46,524 nt of DNA from Bordetella parapertussis (GTDB lineage: Bacteria > Pseudomonadota > Gammaproteobacteria > Burkholderiales > SG8-41): NCBI GenBank assembly GCA_945885345.1, contig CAMCYP010000030.1, forward strand, positions 1-46,524. Direction: 5' to 3'. The position numbers were made by a program, and so were the translations under genes. Below are positions 38,466 through 46,409 of this stretch, piece by piece; the stretch's first letter is position 1; each line of letters opens with the position of its first letter. The notes beneath the pieces are model-generated. The model was not told where the DNA came from, searched no databases, and saw only the letters and a program-made list of their open reading frames with translations.

Positions 38466-38672
38466 GGCGCTTCACCAAGTCATCTGATCAGCAAGCTCTA
38501 CGAGTGGACCAGCCTGGTGGTTACGACCAATCTGAACTTCGCCGATTTGGCCAGCGTATTTGGTGACCCGAATATGGCCACGTCGCTGCTCGACCGGCTC
38601 ACCCACCACTGCCTCATCTTTGAAACCAGCAACGAGAGTTAACGCTTCAAGAACAGTCCACTCATACTCAAA
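38466..38672 (+). pseudogene. istB 3' fragment (IS21-family transposition helper ATPase)
   Basis: HLISKLYEWTSLVVTTNLNFADLASVFGDPNMATSLLDRLTHHCLIFETSNES matches the C-terminal AAA+ part of IstB. A TAA at 38640-38642 falls where the usual aromatic codon before RFKNS should be, and the RFKNS end is still readable after it. The Walker motifs and N-terminal half are missing. It is fused in frame to the DUF6671 fragment. Confidence 0.85.
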
Positions 38673-38732
38673 AGGAATCCCGAACCAGAAAGAGAAATCC
38701 ACAACCTTAAGCATAATAAACATTGAAAAGGA

Positions 38733-38759
38733 GTGGCTCACAACTCAATGGAAATCAAC
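38733..38759. mobile_element. IS21-type end remnant, right of the dab module
   Basis: GTGGCTCACAACTCAATGG followed by AAATCAAC lies about 90 bp after the istB fragment, where the IS21 right end belongs. It shares 19 of 27 positions with the block at 32799-32825. Confidence 0.5.
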
Positions 38760-39267
38760 CAGTGCGGCCGTTCGAAGCAGATGAGTAGTTGGGGCGGCAA
38801 AATGCCCACTTAGCCGTTACGTCAATCGTAGGAACCGAAATGGCAAGTTTTCCAGCATGTCGTTTGCATTTCGAGGTTGCCATTAGCACTGCTGACACCT
38901 GGTCGCGATACTCAGGCGCATGGTCCCGGGAACTCTCCGATGGCGCATTAGTCAAACGTGTGATTACACAGGTGGCTCCTTCAGCCCGAGTGATGCCCGT
39001 CAGCGCATCGCCCTTGCTCGCAAGAGCGCCCGAACCGGCCTGATCTCCTGAAAGTCGGTGGCCGCGAGGCCGGAGATAACTGTCAGTTGCCATGCGCCAC
39101 CCGGGCGATTTCCGCCGGGTTCGCTGCGCCAAGGTTCTTTCGTTTTACTGCAGCAATTGTCTGCGCCAGTCGCATCGTTACTACGGGCATCGCCGGTAGT
39201 GACGATGCGCGCAATGCCCCAGTCAGCCTGGACTTTCAGGTGGCTGGCGCAAGTGATGACTCCCAGT
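38760..39267. other. Right-end island DNA without recognisable genes (part 1)
   Basis: Open frames occur on both strands (38789-39043 on + and 38755-39132 on -), but none has a convincing ribosome site or a motif I know. Nothing resembling a tRNA or terminator is seen. Confidence 0.5.
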
Positions 39268-39534
39268 GACGGGCTCCCTGACCCGTCGTCAAGTCGGACC
39301 GCGCAATACGGTCTGTCCTCACGCCCGCTCCCAGCGGGCTCCGTGCAAAGCCGCGCCGAAGAGGCGCCCCTCCGAGCCCTGGGTCAATGGCTCAATTCGA
39401 TGGACCGACTTCCAACAGGAAAGCACCATCGACGCCAAGAACGGGTGCAGCCGTGGCAAGTCACAGAAAACTCTGCACAAATCGGGAGTGGTGTCCCGAG
39501 TCCCTTGTAGATCCCGACACGCTCAGCGTTCGGG
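39268..39534 (+). ncRNA. Candidate structured RNA (multibranch fold)
   Basis: Successive hairpins: GACGGG/CCCGTC (39268-39287); a closing stem AAGTCGG (39291-39297) with CCGACTT (39405-39411) that encloses GACCG/CGGTC, GCCCGCT/AGCGGGC (39323-39339), GCGCC/GGCGC (39353-39367) and GAGCC/GGCTC (39374-39393); then GTGCAG/CTGCAC, TCGGGA/TCCCGA, and TCCCGA/TCGGGA with an inner ACGC/GCGT at about 39510-39533. So many short-range stems in 270 nt with no good ORF suggests an RNA gene or a group II intron-like remnant. Strand is uncertain. No reverse transcriptase or domain V was found. Confidence 0.45.
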
Positions 39535-39693
39535 ACGGACAGAAACACTAACCAGACCAGCAGGACACACCAGGCACGGCAGCAAATAGCAAACCAGCAA
39601 AAAATCAGGAGCAATCAGAGAACTGAACTATGAACTGAAGGAGCTTGTCCTCGCAACGCGACAACCAGCCAACTGTTACTGGCGTTGCCGTCG

Positions 39694-39716
39694 CACTGTC
39701 AGCATTGCTGACAGTG
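39694..39716. repeat. Perfect 11-bp inverted repeat
   Basis: CACTGTCAGCA, one T, TGCTGACAGTG. The right-end DNA around it has no recognised gene. No T-run follows, so it is not an obvious terminator. Confidence 0.7.
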
Positions 39717-39940
39717 TGTCCCCTCGTGCCGGCAGTTCCCGAGCGTAGTCAATTCGCGGACGGGAATTCGGGCACATACATGGTCGGGGCCGCGTACACA
39801 CAGCAGCCCGATCTTCTTTCGGCCAGCAAGACTTAGCTTCAGTTCGCTCATTAACGCCGGATTTGAGTTATCAGCGTAGAATGCCTCAATGCAGTGAGGA
39901 GGGGCACGGACCTCGCAAAAGTTCAGTGGCCGCTAGGCAC

Positions 39941-39960
39941 ACCCCCTTGGCCAAGGGGGT
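39941..39960. repeat. Perfect 20-bp palindrome near the island's right end
   Basis: ACCCCCTTGG and CCAAGGGGGT meet with no spacer. It lies about 120 bp inside the right arm-type sites. It could be a protein-binding dyad or a replication or recombination signal; there is no poly-T on either side to make it a terminator. Confidence 0.7.
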
Positions 39961-40063
39961 AAAAATGCCCTTAAACTGGCGTCCCTTGAGAGTCGATGTT
40001 TGGGCCTCCGATTAACCCGCGGATGCATCTGTGGGAGGGCGTCGGCGCGTGGCTGGGATGAGT

Positions 40064-40085
40064 TGGCGGTAAGGTTGGCGGTAAC
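40064..40085. repeat. Right arm-type sites of the island
   Basis: TGGCGGTAAG (40064-40073) and TGGCGGTAAC (40076-40085) are spaced 12 bp apart. The second is identical to the reverse complement of 10441-10450 beside the integrase. Their position 35 bp inside attR fits integrase arm binding. Confidence 0.7.
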
Positions 40086-40119
40086 TATGGTGAATTTTCC
40101 GTTTTTAGCCCGGAACTGT

Positions 40120-40139
40120 GAATCTCACACTCCCGCCAG
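40120..40139 (+). repeat. attR: imperfect copy of the tRNA-Ser 3' end
   Basis: GAATCTCACACTCCCGCCAG equals the last 21 nt at the tRNA (10276-10296) except that one T is missing. It ends 2 bp before the queD stop codon. Confidence 0.85.
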
Positions 40140-40141
40140 AA

Positions 40142-40591
40142 CTAATTTTCGCCGCGTAGCGCGTCAGCCCAGCAATTCGGCGTCTCGTACAGCCGCACGC
40201 GTTCGAGGCGCAGGTCGCCCCCGTATTGCTTCATGTACTGCTGGTCCAACAGCACGAATGCCGTTTGCGCCAGATGTTCGGCGGTCGGCGGTGCATCAAA
40301 CAGCACGGTTTTGTGGCCGGGCAGGCCGGCGAGGAAGGCAACAACCACATCATCCCGTTTCCAGGTGAGGAAGGCATGGTCCCAGGGATCCACCACGTGT
40401 TGCTGCGCAATCGCCTTGACCGCGGAAAAATCCATCACCATGCCTTCGTCGGCGGCGCCCGCAGTGGCGACGACCGGGCCGCTCAGCGTGATTTCAATGG
40501 CATAGCGGTGCCCGTGCAGGTGACGGCACTGGCTGCTGTGGTTGGGGATGCGGTGGCCGGCGTCGAATTCCAGCCTGCGGGTGATGCGCAT
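40142..40591 (-). CDS. queD: 6-carboxytetrahydropterin synthase QueD
   Basis: 149 aa. It acts in queuosine/preQ0 synthesis, converting dihydroneopterin triphosphate to carboxytetrahydropterin. The zinc histidines and catalytic Cys are visible at the start: FDAGHRIPNHSSQCRHLHGHRY (His, Cys and the HGH pair). MVMDFSAVK and the Asp-His of DPWDHAFL follow, and YETPNCWA closes it. Its 3' end abuts attR, marking the first chromosomal gene beyond the island. Confidence 0.95.
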   Translation of the reverse strand: MRITRRLEFDAGHRIPNHSSQCRHLHGHRYAIEITLSGPVVATAGAADEGMVMDFSAVKAIAQQHVVDPWDHAFLTWKRDDVVVAFLAGLPGHKTVLFDAPPTAEHLAQTAFVLLDQQYMKQYGGDLRLERVRLYETPNCWADALRGEN

Positions 40592-40648
40592 GGGGCGCCG
40601 ATTATAACAAGCGTCCTTGTGTGTGGCCCGACGGCATCGCCCGACGCG

Positions 40649-40960
40649 TTATTTGCGCGGTTTGCGTTCCCGCTGTGCGGCGGCCTTCAGTTCGCGATAC
40701 AGGCCGGGGCGCGATTTTTTCAGGTACTGCACCAGGGTAAAGTCGTCGCCCCGTACCTGGGGCAGCGGTATGCCTTCGACATGCACGATGCGCAGCAGCT
40801 CGCGCACCGGTTTCGGCATGCGGCGGCCCGATTCATAGCGGGAGCCACCGCTCTGGGTCACGCCGATCAGCGGCCAGAATTGTTGCTGGTTGAGGCCGCG
40901 GCGGCGGCGGATTTCGCGGGGATGGTCGGAATTTCCCAGGGATTTTGCGGCTTTTTTCAA
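40649..40960 (-). CDS. Small HTH (XRE-like) DNA-binding protein
   Basis: 103 aa from a TTG at 40960, chosen because AGGAGG lies 8 nt before it; in-frame starts further upstream would run into the lysC promoter region. The HTH is EIRRRRGLNQQQFWPLIGVTQSGGSRYESGRRMPKPVRELLRIVHVEGI, a Cro/XRE-like fold seen in many betaproteobacterial small regulators. The tail is basic (ELKAAAQRERKPRK). Targets are unknown. It is divergent from lysC. Confidence 0.8.
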   Translation of the reverse strand: MKKAAKSLGNSDHPREIRRRRGLNQQQFWPLIGVTQSGGSRYESGRRMPKPVRELLRIVHVEGIPLPQVRGDDFTLVQYLKKSRPGLYRELKAAAQRERKPRK

Positions 40961-41120
40961 CGTGATTTCCTCCTGTGCTGGGAATATGAGTCCTGTTGTG
41001 CGCAATGGTTCCGGGCCGTTGCGAAAGCCGGGGCCGGGAAATCCGCAGTGAAACCTCGTTTTTCCCCTGAAAATCCAATAAAATACGCCCCTTTTTGGTT
41101 CATCCAGAGATTCAGCCACC

Positions 41121-42347
41121 ATGGCGTTGATAGTCCAGAAATACGGCGGTACCTCGGTCGGCAGCCCCGAGCGCATCAAGAATGTCGCCAAACGCGTCGC
41201 GCGCTGGAAAGCGCAGGGGCATGACGTCGTCGTGGTCGTGTCCGCGATGTCCGGCGAAACCAACCGGCTGATCGCGCTGGCCAAGGAAATCCAGGCGCAT
41301 CCCGATCCGCGCGAACTCGATGTAATGGTCTCGACCGGCGAGCAGGTGACGATTGCGCTGCTGTCGATGGCGTTGATCGAAATCGGCTTGCAGGCGCGCA
41401 GCTACACCGGTGGCCAGGTCAAGATCCTCACCGACAACGCCCATACCAAGGCGCGCATCGTCAGCATCGACGAGCACAACATGCGCGCCGACCTGAATGC
41501 GGGGCGCGTGGTGGTGGTCGCCGGCTTCCAGGGTATCGACGAGGCGGGCAACATCACGACGCTGGGCCGTGGCGGTTCGGATACCACGGGTGTCGCGCTG
41601 GCTGCGGCACTGAAGGCCGACGAGTGCCAGATTTATACCGATGTCGACGGGGTGTACACCACCGATCCGCGCATCGTGCCGGAGGCGCGGCGGCTGAAAA
41701 CCATCACCTTCGAGGAAATGCTCGAAATGGCGAGCCTCGGTTCCAAGGTGTTGCAGATCCGTTCGGTCGAGTTTGCCGGCAAGTACAAAGTGCGTTTGCG
41801 CGTGCTCTCCAGCTTCGAAGATGAAGGTGAAGGCACGCTGATTACATTTGAGGAAGACAAGGACATGGAAAAAGCCGTTATTTCAGGCATCGCGTTCAAC
41901 CGCGACGAAGCCAAAATCACCGTGCTCGGCGTGCCCGATCGTCCGGGCATCGCTTACCAGATCCTCGGACCGGTCGGCGACGCCAACATCGACGTCGACA
42001 TGATCGTGCAGAACGTCGGACACGACGGCCTGACCGATTTTTCTTTCACGGTGCATCGCAACGATTACCAGAAAGCGCTGACTGTGTTGAAGCCGGTGGT
42101 CGCGCACACCAAGGCCCGCGGCATCCAGAGTGGTGACAAGATCGCCAAGGTCTCGGTGGTCGGCGTCGGCATGCGTTCCCACGCCGGCATCGCCAGCACC
42201 ATGTTCCGCACACTGGCCGAGGAAGGCATCAATATCGAAATGATCTCGACCTCCGAGATCAAGGTGTCGGTGGTGATCGACGAGAAATACACCGAACTCG
42301 CGGTGCGCGTGCTGCACAAGGCCTTCGCGCTGGATCAGGCGCCCTGA
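41121..42347 (+). CDS. lysC: Aspartate kinase (monofunctional)
   Basis: 408 aa. It catalyses the first step of the lysine/threonine/methionine branch, with feedback control through paired ACT domains. Visible blocks are [16 protein letters not shown] (ATP/aspartate site), [33 protein letters not shown] and [16 protein letters not shown]. The C-terminal ACT region contains [34 protein letters not shown] and [29 protein letters not shown] tRNA-Ser gene follows, as in many betaproteobacteria. Confidence 0.97.
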   Translation: MALIVQKYGGTSVGSPERIKNVAKRVARWKAQGHDVVVVVSAMSGETNRLIALAKEIQAHPDPRELDVMVSTGEQVTIALLSMALIEIGLQARSYTGGQVKILTDNAHTKARIVSIDEHNMRADLNAGRVVVVAGFQGIDEAGNITTLGRGGSDTTGVALAAALKADECQIYTDVDGVYTTDPRIVPEARRLKTITFEEMLEMASLGSKVLQIRSVEFAGKYKVRLRVLSSFEDEGEGTLITFEEDKDMEKAVISGIAFNRDEAKITVLGVPDRPGIAYQILGPVGDANIDVDMIVQNVGHDGLTDFSFTVHRNDYQKALTVLKPVVAHTKARGIQSGDKIAKVSVVGVGMRSHAGIASTMFRTLAEEGINIEMISTSEIKVSVVIDEKYTELAVRVLHKAFALDQAP

Positions 42348-42413
42348 GAGTGCAGGAAAGTGGAGGGGGCTGTGTTATCCTCGCCGCAATTTATTGATAG
42401 ATGCGCAGCAGTA

Positions 42414-42466
42414 GAGTGGTCAAGGCGATAGCCGTCGTGCATTAGGCGCAAAGCGCCGAGACCACC
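42414..42466 (+). other. D-arm-like cruciform in the leader of tRNA-Ser(GCT)
   Basis: GAGTGGTCAAGGCG (42414-42427) repeats the D arm of the tRNA 116 bp downstream (GAGTGGTCGAAGGCG) with one gap. Downstream, the sequence folds as a closing stem GTGGTC/GACCAC around GGC/GCC and GGCGC AAA GCGCC. It is a partial tRNA-Ser-like copy comparable in position with the one before tRNA-Ser(TGA). No function is known to me. Confidence 0.45.
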
Positions 42467-42517
42467 GTAGAAGATAAGAAGGTGTATGAGTTACGAGTAA
42501 GTTGGCAGCAAAGATCC

Positions 42518-42608
42518 GGAGAGATGGCCGAGTGGTCGAAGGCGCGCCCCTGCTAAGGGCGTATAGGACAAAATCCTATCGAGGGTTCGAATCCCTCTCT
42601 CTCCGCCA
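42518..42608 (+). tRNA. tRNA-Ser (anticodon GCT), CCA encoded
   Basis: Acceptor stem GGAGAGA/TCTCTCC, discriminator G, and encoded CCA (42606-42608). The D arm is TGGCCGAGTGGTCGAAGGCG, the anticodon loop is CTGCTAA with anticodon GCT, a long class II variable arm (TAGGACAAAATCCTA) follows, and the T arm is GAGGG TTCGAAT CCCTC. Confidence 0.97.
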
Positions 42609-42617
42609 AACACAACA

Positions 42618-42639
42618 CGGGGCCGCAGGCCCCGTTTTT
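42618..42639 (+). terminator. Terminator after tRNA-Ser(GCT)
   Basis: CGGGGCC (42618-42624), loop GCA, GGCCCCG (42628-42634) and five T. It ends the tRNA transcript 10 nt after the CCA. Confidence 0.9.
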
Positions 42640-42728
42640 ATTGGATGCAGGTGAAGATCGGGAACTTTCAGTTTCTCTTTGGCGCGGCCGGGAATACGCG
42701 CAGGCAGGGGATGTTTGCCAATGCTGTA

Positions 42729-42923
42729 TCAGCATAACAAGGTTGAAAGCACATTTCCCTTTGCCAGAATTTTTTGATCCGGTCCCCGCGTATGGTCTGA
42801 AACGGGATCGTAATAAGCGCGTACTATTTCAGCCGTATTGCGCAGGACCTGGCCGCCATCCGGCAGCGTCTCGATGGATCCGAGTACGGTGTTGTACGCG
42901 TCTTTGACAGTTTCCCTGGACAT
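42729..42923 (-). CDS. Small hypothetical protein
   Basis: 64 aa from ATG 42923, with GGAGG placed 7 nt upstream, the main argument that it is real. The longer in-frame extension lacks this. The sequence SRETVKDAYNTVLGSIETLPDGGQVLRNTAEIVRAYYDPV is amphipathic and helical and matches no family I know. It is convergent with the tRNA terminator. It ends in a Cys. Confidence 0.5.
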   Translation of the reverse strand: MSRETVKDAYNTVLGSIETLPDGGQVLRNTAEIVRAYYDPVSDHTRGPDQKILAKGNVLSTLLC

Positions 42924-43241
42924 TGGAATGGCCTCCGTAGAAATGTTCCGTGACTGGACGATCGACAAATTACCGCAATGCGCTGTCATCGGTAAGCCGC
43001 CTGCAGCAGTCTTCGCGGGACCCGGCAGTGTCCAGGCAATCGGGTAGTGGTTCAATATCATTGTTTTTAAACAAAAAATTCATTAGCGGTCGGTTTGTGA
43101 TCGTGCCGGCAGATTTATGTACGCCCGGCGGCTACCGGTTATGATTGCAATCAGCCGGCCCCGTGCCGGTTTTACGTGTGTGGACGCTGCAGAAAAAAGA
43201 ACGGCGCATCGCCATCCCCATAAAAAAACAGGAGGAGTTTC
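42924..43241. other. Intergenic region upstream of the Bug-type gene
   Basis: 318 bp without a convincing gene. It contains the dyad TTGTTTTTAAACAA (43061-43074), shared with 10348-10361, and a small CCGGC/GCCGG hairpin before TTTTA at about 43162-43180. A strong AGGAGGAG lies just before the ATG at 43242. Confidence 0.5.
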
Positions 43242-44210
43242 ATGAATTGCAAACAATGCGCGGCATTACTGCTGCTCGCTGCAACGGCCGTACAGCCGGC
43301 CTACGCCCAAAGCGGCAAATACCCTGACCGTCCGGTCCGGCTGATCGTGCCGTTCCCGCCGGGAGGCACCGTGGACGTCACCGCGCGCCTGGTCGGCCCG
43401 ATGGTGTCGGCGGCGATCGGGCAGCAGATTGTCATCGAGAACCGCGTCGGCGCCTCGGGCATCATCGGCACCGGCTTTGTTGCGCAGGCCAAACCCGACG
43501 GCTACACGCTCTTGATCAACACCACGCCGCTGGTGACCAACACGCTGATGTACAGCAAGGTGCCGTACAACGTATTGACTGACTTTGCGCCGATCTCGAA
43601 TCTGGCGACAACGCCGTCTTTCGTCAGCGTCCATCCTTCCGTGCCGGCTCGCTCGGTGAAGGAACTGATTGCCCTCGCCAAATCGCGTCCCGGCGCATTG
43701 AACTACGGCGGCGCCGGCACCGGCACCAATCCGCATATCGCCGGAGAGTTGTTCAACTTCCTGGCCAAAACCGAAATTGCGGTGGTGCAGTACAAGGGCG
43801 GCGGTCCCGCGCTGGTGGCGGCGCTGAGTGGCGAGGTCGGAGTGTCGTTCTCGGGCGTTGCAGGGGCTACCGGTTTTGTAAAATCCGGTCGTCTGCGCGC
43901 GCTCGGTGTGACGAGTCTGAAACCGGTAGCCGCGCTTCCCGGCGTGCCGCCGATCGCGGATGTCCTGCCCGGTTACGAGTTCAGCGCGTGGTTCGCGCTC
44001 GTTGCGCCGAAAGGCACACCGCGCGACATCATCAACGTGCTGAACCAGCATTTCGTCAAGGCGGTGGGCTCAGCTGAACTGGCGCGCCGTTTTGAGGAAG
44101 AGGGCATTGATGCCATCGGTAGCACGCCCGAGCAGCTCGGTACGTTTCTCGAAAACGACCTGAAAAAATTCGAGCGCGTGATCAAGGAACGCAAGATGAA
44201 GGCGGATTGA
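43242..44210 (+). CDS. Bug/TctC-family tripartite tricarboxylate transporter substrate-binding protein
   Basis: 322 aa. The signal peptide (ALLLLAATAVQPAYA) is cut before QSGKYPDRPVRLIVPFPPGGTVDVTARLV, the canonical start of mature Bug proteins. ENRVGASGIIGTGFVAQAKPDGYTLL and SGEVGVSF follow in the expected places. It is a periplasmic binding protein for a carboxylate-type ligand, which cannot be named. No TctA/TctB genes are adjacent; orphan Bug genes are common in Burkholderiales. A decayed copy of its C-terminus lies at 45380-45472. Confidence 0.95.
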   Translation: MNCKQCAALLLLAATAVQPAYAQSGKYPDRPVRLIVPFPPGGTVDVTARLVGPMVSAAIGQQIVIENRVGASGIIGTGFVAQAKPDGYTLLINTTPLVTNTLMYSKVPYNVLTDFAPISNLATTPSFVSVHPSVPARSVKELIALAKSRPGALNYGGAGTGTNPHIAGELFNFLAKTEIAVVQYKGGGPALVAALSGEVGVSFSGVAGATGFVKSGRLRALGVTSLKPVAALPGVPPIADVLPGYEFSAWFALVAPKGTPRDIINVLNQHFVKAVGSAELARRFEEEGIDAIGSTPEQLGTFLENDLKKFERVIKERKMKAD

Positions 44211-44315
44211 TCGGTTAAAGAGTTAACCACGGATTGCGGCTTGCATTCGGGCTACGGATCTTCAGGTCATGCCGGATCCCGGCCTGCATTGGATTGATAC
44301 CAATCCGATGATGCG

Positions 44316-45284
44316 TCAGCGGATTTCAAATTTCCAGGCGTGCTCGATAATGGTTTCGAGATCGGCGTGCTGAGGTTTCCATCCCAGTTGTTTCTTTGCC
44401 AACCGCGAGTCCGCCACAAGTCGGGCGGGGTCGCCTTCGCGGCGCGGGGCATTAACAACAGTGATGTTGCGTCCAGTCACTGTGCGGGCAGCATCAATCA
44501 CCGCCTGGACTGAAAACCCGTTGCCATTACCAAGATTGTAAGGCTGGCTGGGCCCACCCTTGATGAGGCTTTGCAGCGCCAGCCAGTGCGCCTCGCAGAG
44601 ATCGCTGACGTGGATGTAATCGCGGATGCAGGTACCGTCGGGGGTGTCATAGTCGCGGCCAAACACCGCGATATCGGGTCTGCGGCCCGAGGCGGCCTGC
44701 AGTACCAGCGGGATCAGGTGGGTTTCGGGGTTATGGCGTTCGCCAAGATCGCCTTCCGGGTCAGCGCCGGCGGCATTGAAATAACGCAGGCACACCGATT
44801 TCAGCCGGTAGGCCCGGGCGTAGTCGGCCAGCACCTGTTCCACCACGAGCTTGGTCCGGCCGTAGGGGTTGATGGGGTTCTGCGGGTGCTCCTCGTCGAT
44901 CGGTGTGTACTGCGGTTCGCCAAAGGTGGCCGCGGTCGACGAGAAAATGAACTTGTCGACGCCGAAGATCTGCATGGTGTCGAGCAGATTCAGGGTGTTG
45001 ATCACGTTGTTTTGGTAATACCGGGCGGGGTGTTGCACCGATTCGCCGACCTGAATGAAAGAGGCGAAATGCATCACCGCATCAAAACGCCGGTCAGCAA
45101 AAAGCTGGTTGAGAAGGGCAGAGTCAGCCAGATCACCATGCACGAAATCCCCATAGAGTACCGCGTCGCGGTAACCGCCCGACAGGTTATCTAGCGTAGT
45201 GACCTCACAACCGAGCCGGTCGAGCCGTTTGATCATATGGGAGCCGATATAGCCGGCGCCGCCGACCACCAGAATTTTCAGCAT
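44316..45284 (-). CDS. galE: UDP-glucose 4-epimerase
   Basis: 322 aa from ATG 45284; a GTG one codon earlier is also possible. It is an extended SDR that interconverts UDP-glucose and UDP-galactose for sugar use and envelope glycans. It shows the NAD loop VVGGAGYIGSHMIKRL, the catalytic SSTAATFG and YGRTKLVVEQ, then YFNAAGADPEG and the family C-terminal LGWKPQHADLETII. It stands convergent with the Bug-type gene. Confidence 0.96.
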   Translation of the reverse strand: MLKILVVGGAGYIGSHMIKRLDRLGCEVTTLDNLSGGYRDAVLYGDFVHGDLADSALLNQLFADRRFDAVMHFASFIQVGESVQHPARYYQNNVINTLNLLDTMQIFGVDKFIFSSTAATFGEPQYTPIDEEHPQNPINPYGRTKLVVEQVLADYARAYRLKSVCLRYFNAAGADPEGDLGERHNPETHLIPLVLQAASGRRPDIAVFGRDYDTPDGTCIRDYIHVSDLCEAHWLALQSLIKGGPSQPYNLGNGNGFSVQAVIDAARTVTGRNITVVNAPRREGDPARLVADSRLAKKQLGWKPQHADLETIIEHAWKFEIR

Positions 45285-45379
45285 CACACGATTCCCGGTA
45301 ATTTGCAGAAGGCAAGTGAGGTCAAGACGTGCGCGGTTTTCATGAGCTTTGGTTTGATGGGTGTTGCTTGAGCCAGATC

Positions 45380-45472
45380 ATCGACAGCACACCCGAGCAG
45401 CTGGCCACATTCCGCTACAGTGAGCTGAAGAAAATCGCACACATGATCAAGGAACTCAAGATGAAAGCCGAT
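45380..45472 (+). pseudogene. C-terminal fragment of a Bug/TctC-type gene
   Basis: IDSTPEQLATFRYSELKKIA and the following HMIKELKMKAD match the last 31 residues of the intact Bug protein at 43242-44210 at 20 of 31 positions. The match begins within intergenic DNA, and no start or signal peptide precedes it. It is a paralogue relic between galE and the dehydrogenase. Confidence 0.8.
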
Positions 45473-45488
45473 TTGGGCGCAGCGGGTA

Positions 45489-46373
45489 TTACTGTTTGTT
45501 TTTCAGCCAGCTGACCGGCAGCATTACGGCGTCGCCGTCGCCCATGCCTTCGCGCGCGACACCGTCGAAACATTCCAGTGCGCGGGCCGCCACCGGGAGT
45601 TCGTAGCCGAGCGTCCGCGCTTCCTCGATCATGGTCGCGAGATCCTTGCGGATCGAATCGATATTGAAAGTGACATTGGCCGGGACTTTTCCGTTTAGGG
45701 CCTCCGCGATCATCGGGCCGCGGGTTTTCAGCATGTTGGGGCCGCCGGAAGTATCGGCAAAGATGTCGACCAGGCGTGCCGGGTCGAGTCCCAACGGCTG
45801 ACACAGTGCCAGCGCTTCGCCGAAGGCCTGCCAATAGACCAGCAGCGGTAAATTGATGGCCAGCTTCAGACTGGCCCCGGCGCCGACCGGACCGACGTGC
45901 TCGATGCGGCGGCACAGTTGTTCCAGTATTGGCCGGACGCGGGCGAGGTCAGCCGCGTCGCCGCCGACAAAACCCAGCAGCTTGCCGTCCCGCGCCGGAC
46001 CGGTGGTGCCGCCGACCGGACAATCAATCATCGCAGCGCCTTTGGTCTGGATGCGAGCGGCGAGTGCGCGCTCGGTGTCCGGACGCACTGTGCTCATTTC
46101 GACAAACAGTTTTCCTGCAATGGCAGCGGAGAGCAGTCCATCCGGTCCATCGTAGGCGGCAGTGATGGCGTTCGCATCAGTCAGGATCGACAGGATGACA
46201 TCGACGGAGGCGGCCAGTTGCGCCGGGGTCGCAGCGACAACGGCGCCGTGTTGCACCAGTACCTGCGCCTTGGCCGGGGTGCGGTTCCAGACCGTGACCT
46301 GATGGCCGTGTTTGAGCAGCCGTTCCGCGATGGCCGCGCCCATCCTGCCGATGCCTGCAACGCCTACTTTCAT
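45489..46373 (-). CDS. NAD(P)-dependent beta-hydroxyacid dehydrogenase
   Basis: 294 aa. It has an N-terminal Rossmann loop VGVAGIGRMGAAIAERL and the substrate motif CPVGGTTGPARDGKL. The catalytic Lys is in VGAGASLKLAINL, as in 3-hydroxyisobutyrate, tartronate semialdehyde and glyoxylate/succinic semialdehyde reductases. The exact substrate cannot be set. GGAG lies before ATG 46373. Its neighbour, a Bug-type relic, hints at a former small carboxylate-use cluster. Confidence 0.92.
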   Translation of the reverse strand: MKVGVAGIGRMGAAIAERLLKHGHQVTVWNRTPAKAQVLVQHGAVVAATPAQLAASVDVILSILTDANAITAAYDGPDGLLSAAIAGKLFVEMSTVRPDTERALAARIQTKGAAMIDCPVGGTTGPARDGKLLGFVGGDAADLARVRPILEQLCRRIEHVGPVGAGASLKLAINLPLLVYWQAFGEALALCQPLGLDPARLVDIFADTSGGPNMLKTRGPMIAEALNGKVPANVTFNIDSIRKDLATMIEEARTLGYELPVAARALECFDGVAREGMGDGDAVMLPVSWLKNKQ

Positions 46374-46409
46374 GGAAATGCTCCGTTCCGGTTAAGGCCT
46401 GCATGTAGG

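Noticed and set aside
38755..39132. Antisense frame in the right-end DNA
   Set aside because: No ribosome site or family motif; it overlaps an equally open frame on the other strand, so neither can be supported.
39645..39836. Small exported-protein-like frame (63 residues)
   Set aside because: It would need a TTG start one base after its only ribosome-like site, and it contains the perfect inverted repeat at 39694. More likely non-coding.
44213..44228. Terminator after the Bug-type gene (GGTTAA/TTAACC hairpin)
   Set aside because: The stem is only 6 bp, AT-rich, and has no T-run; not strong enough to annotate as a terminator.
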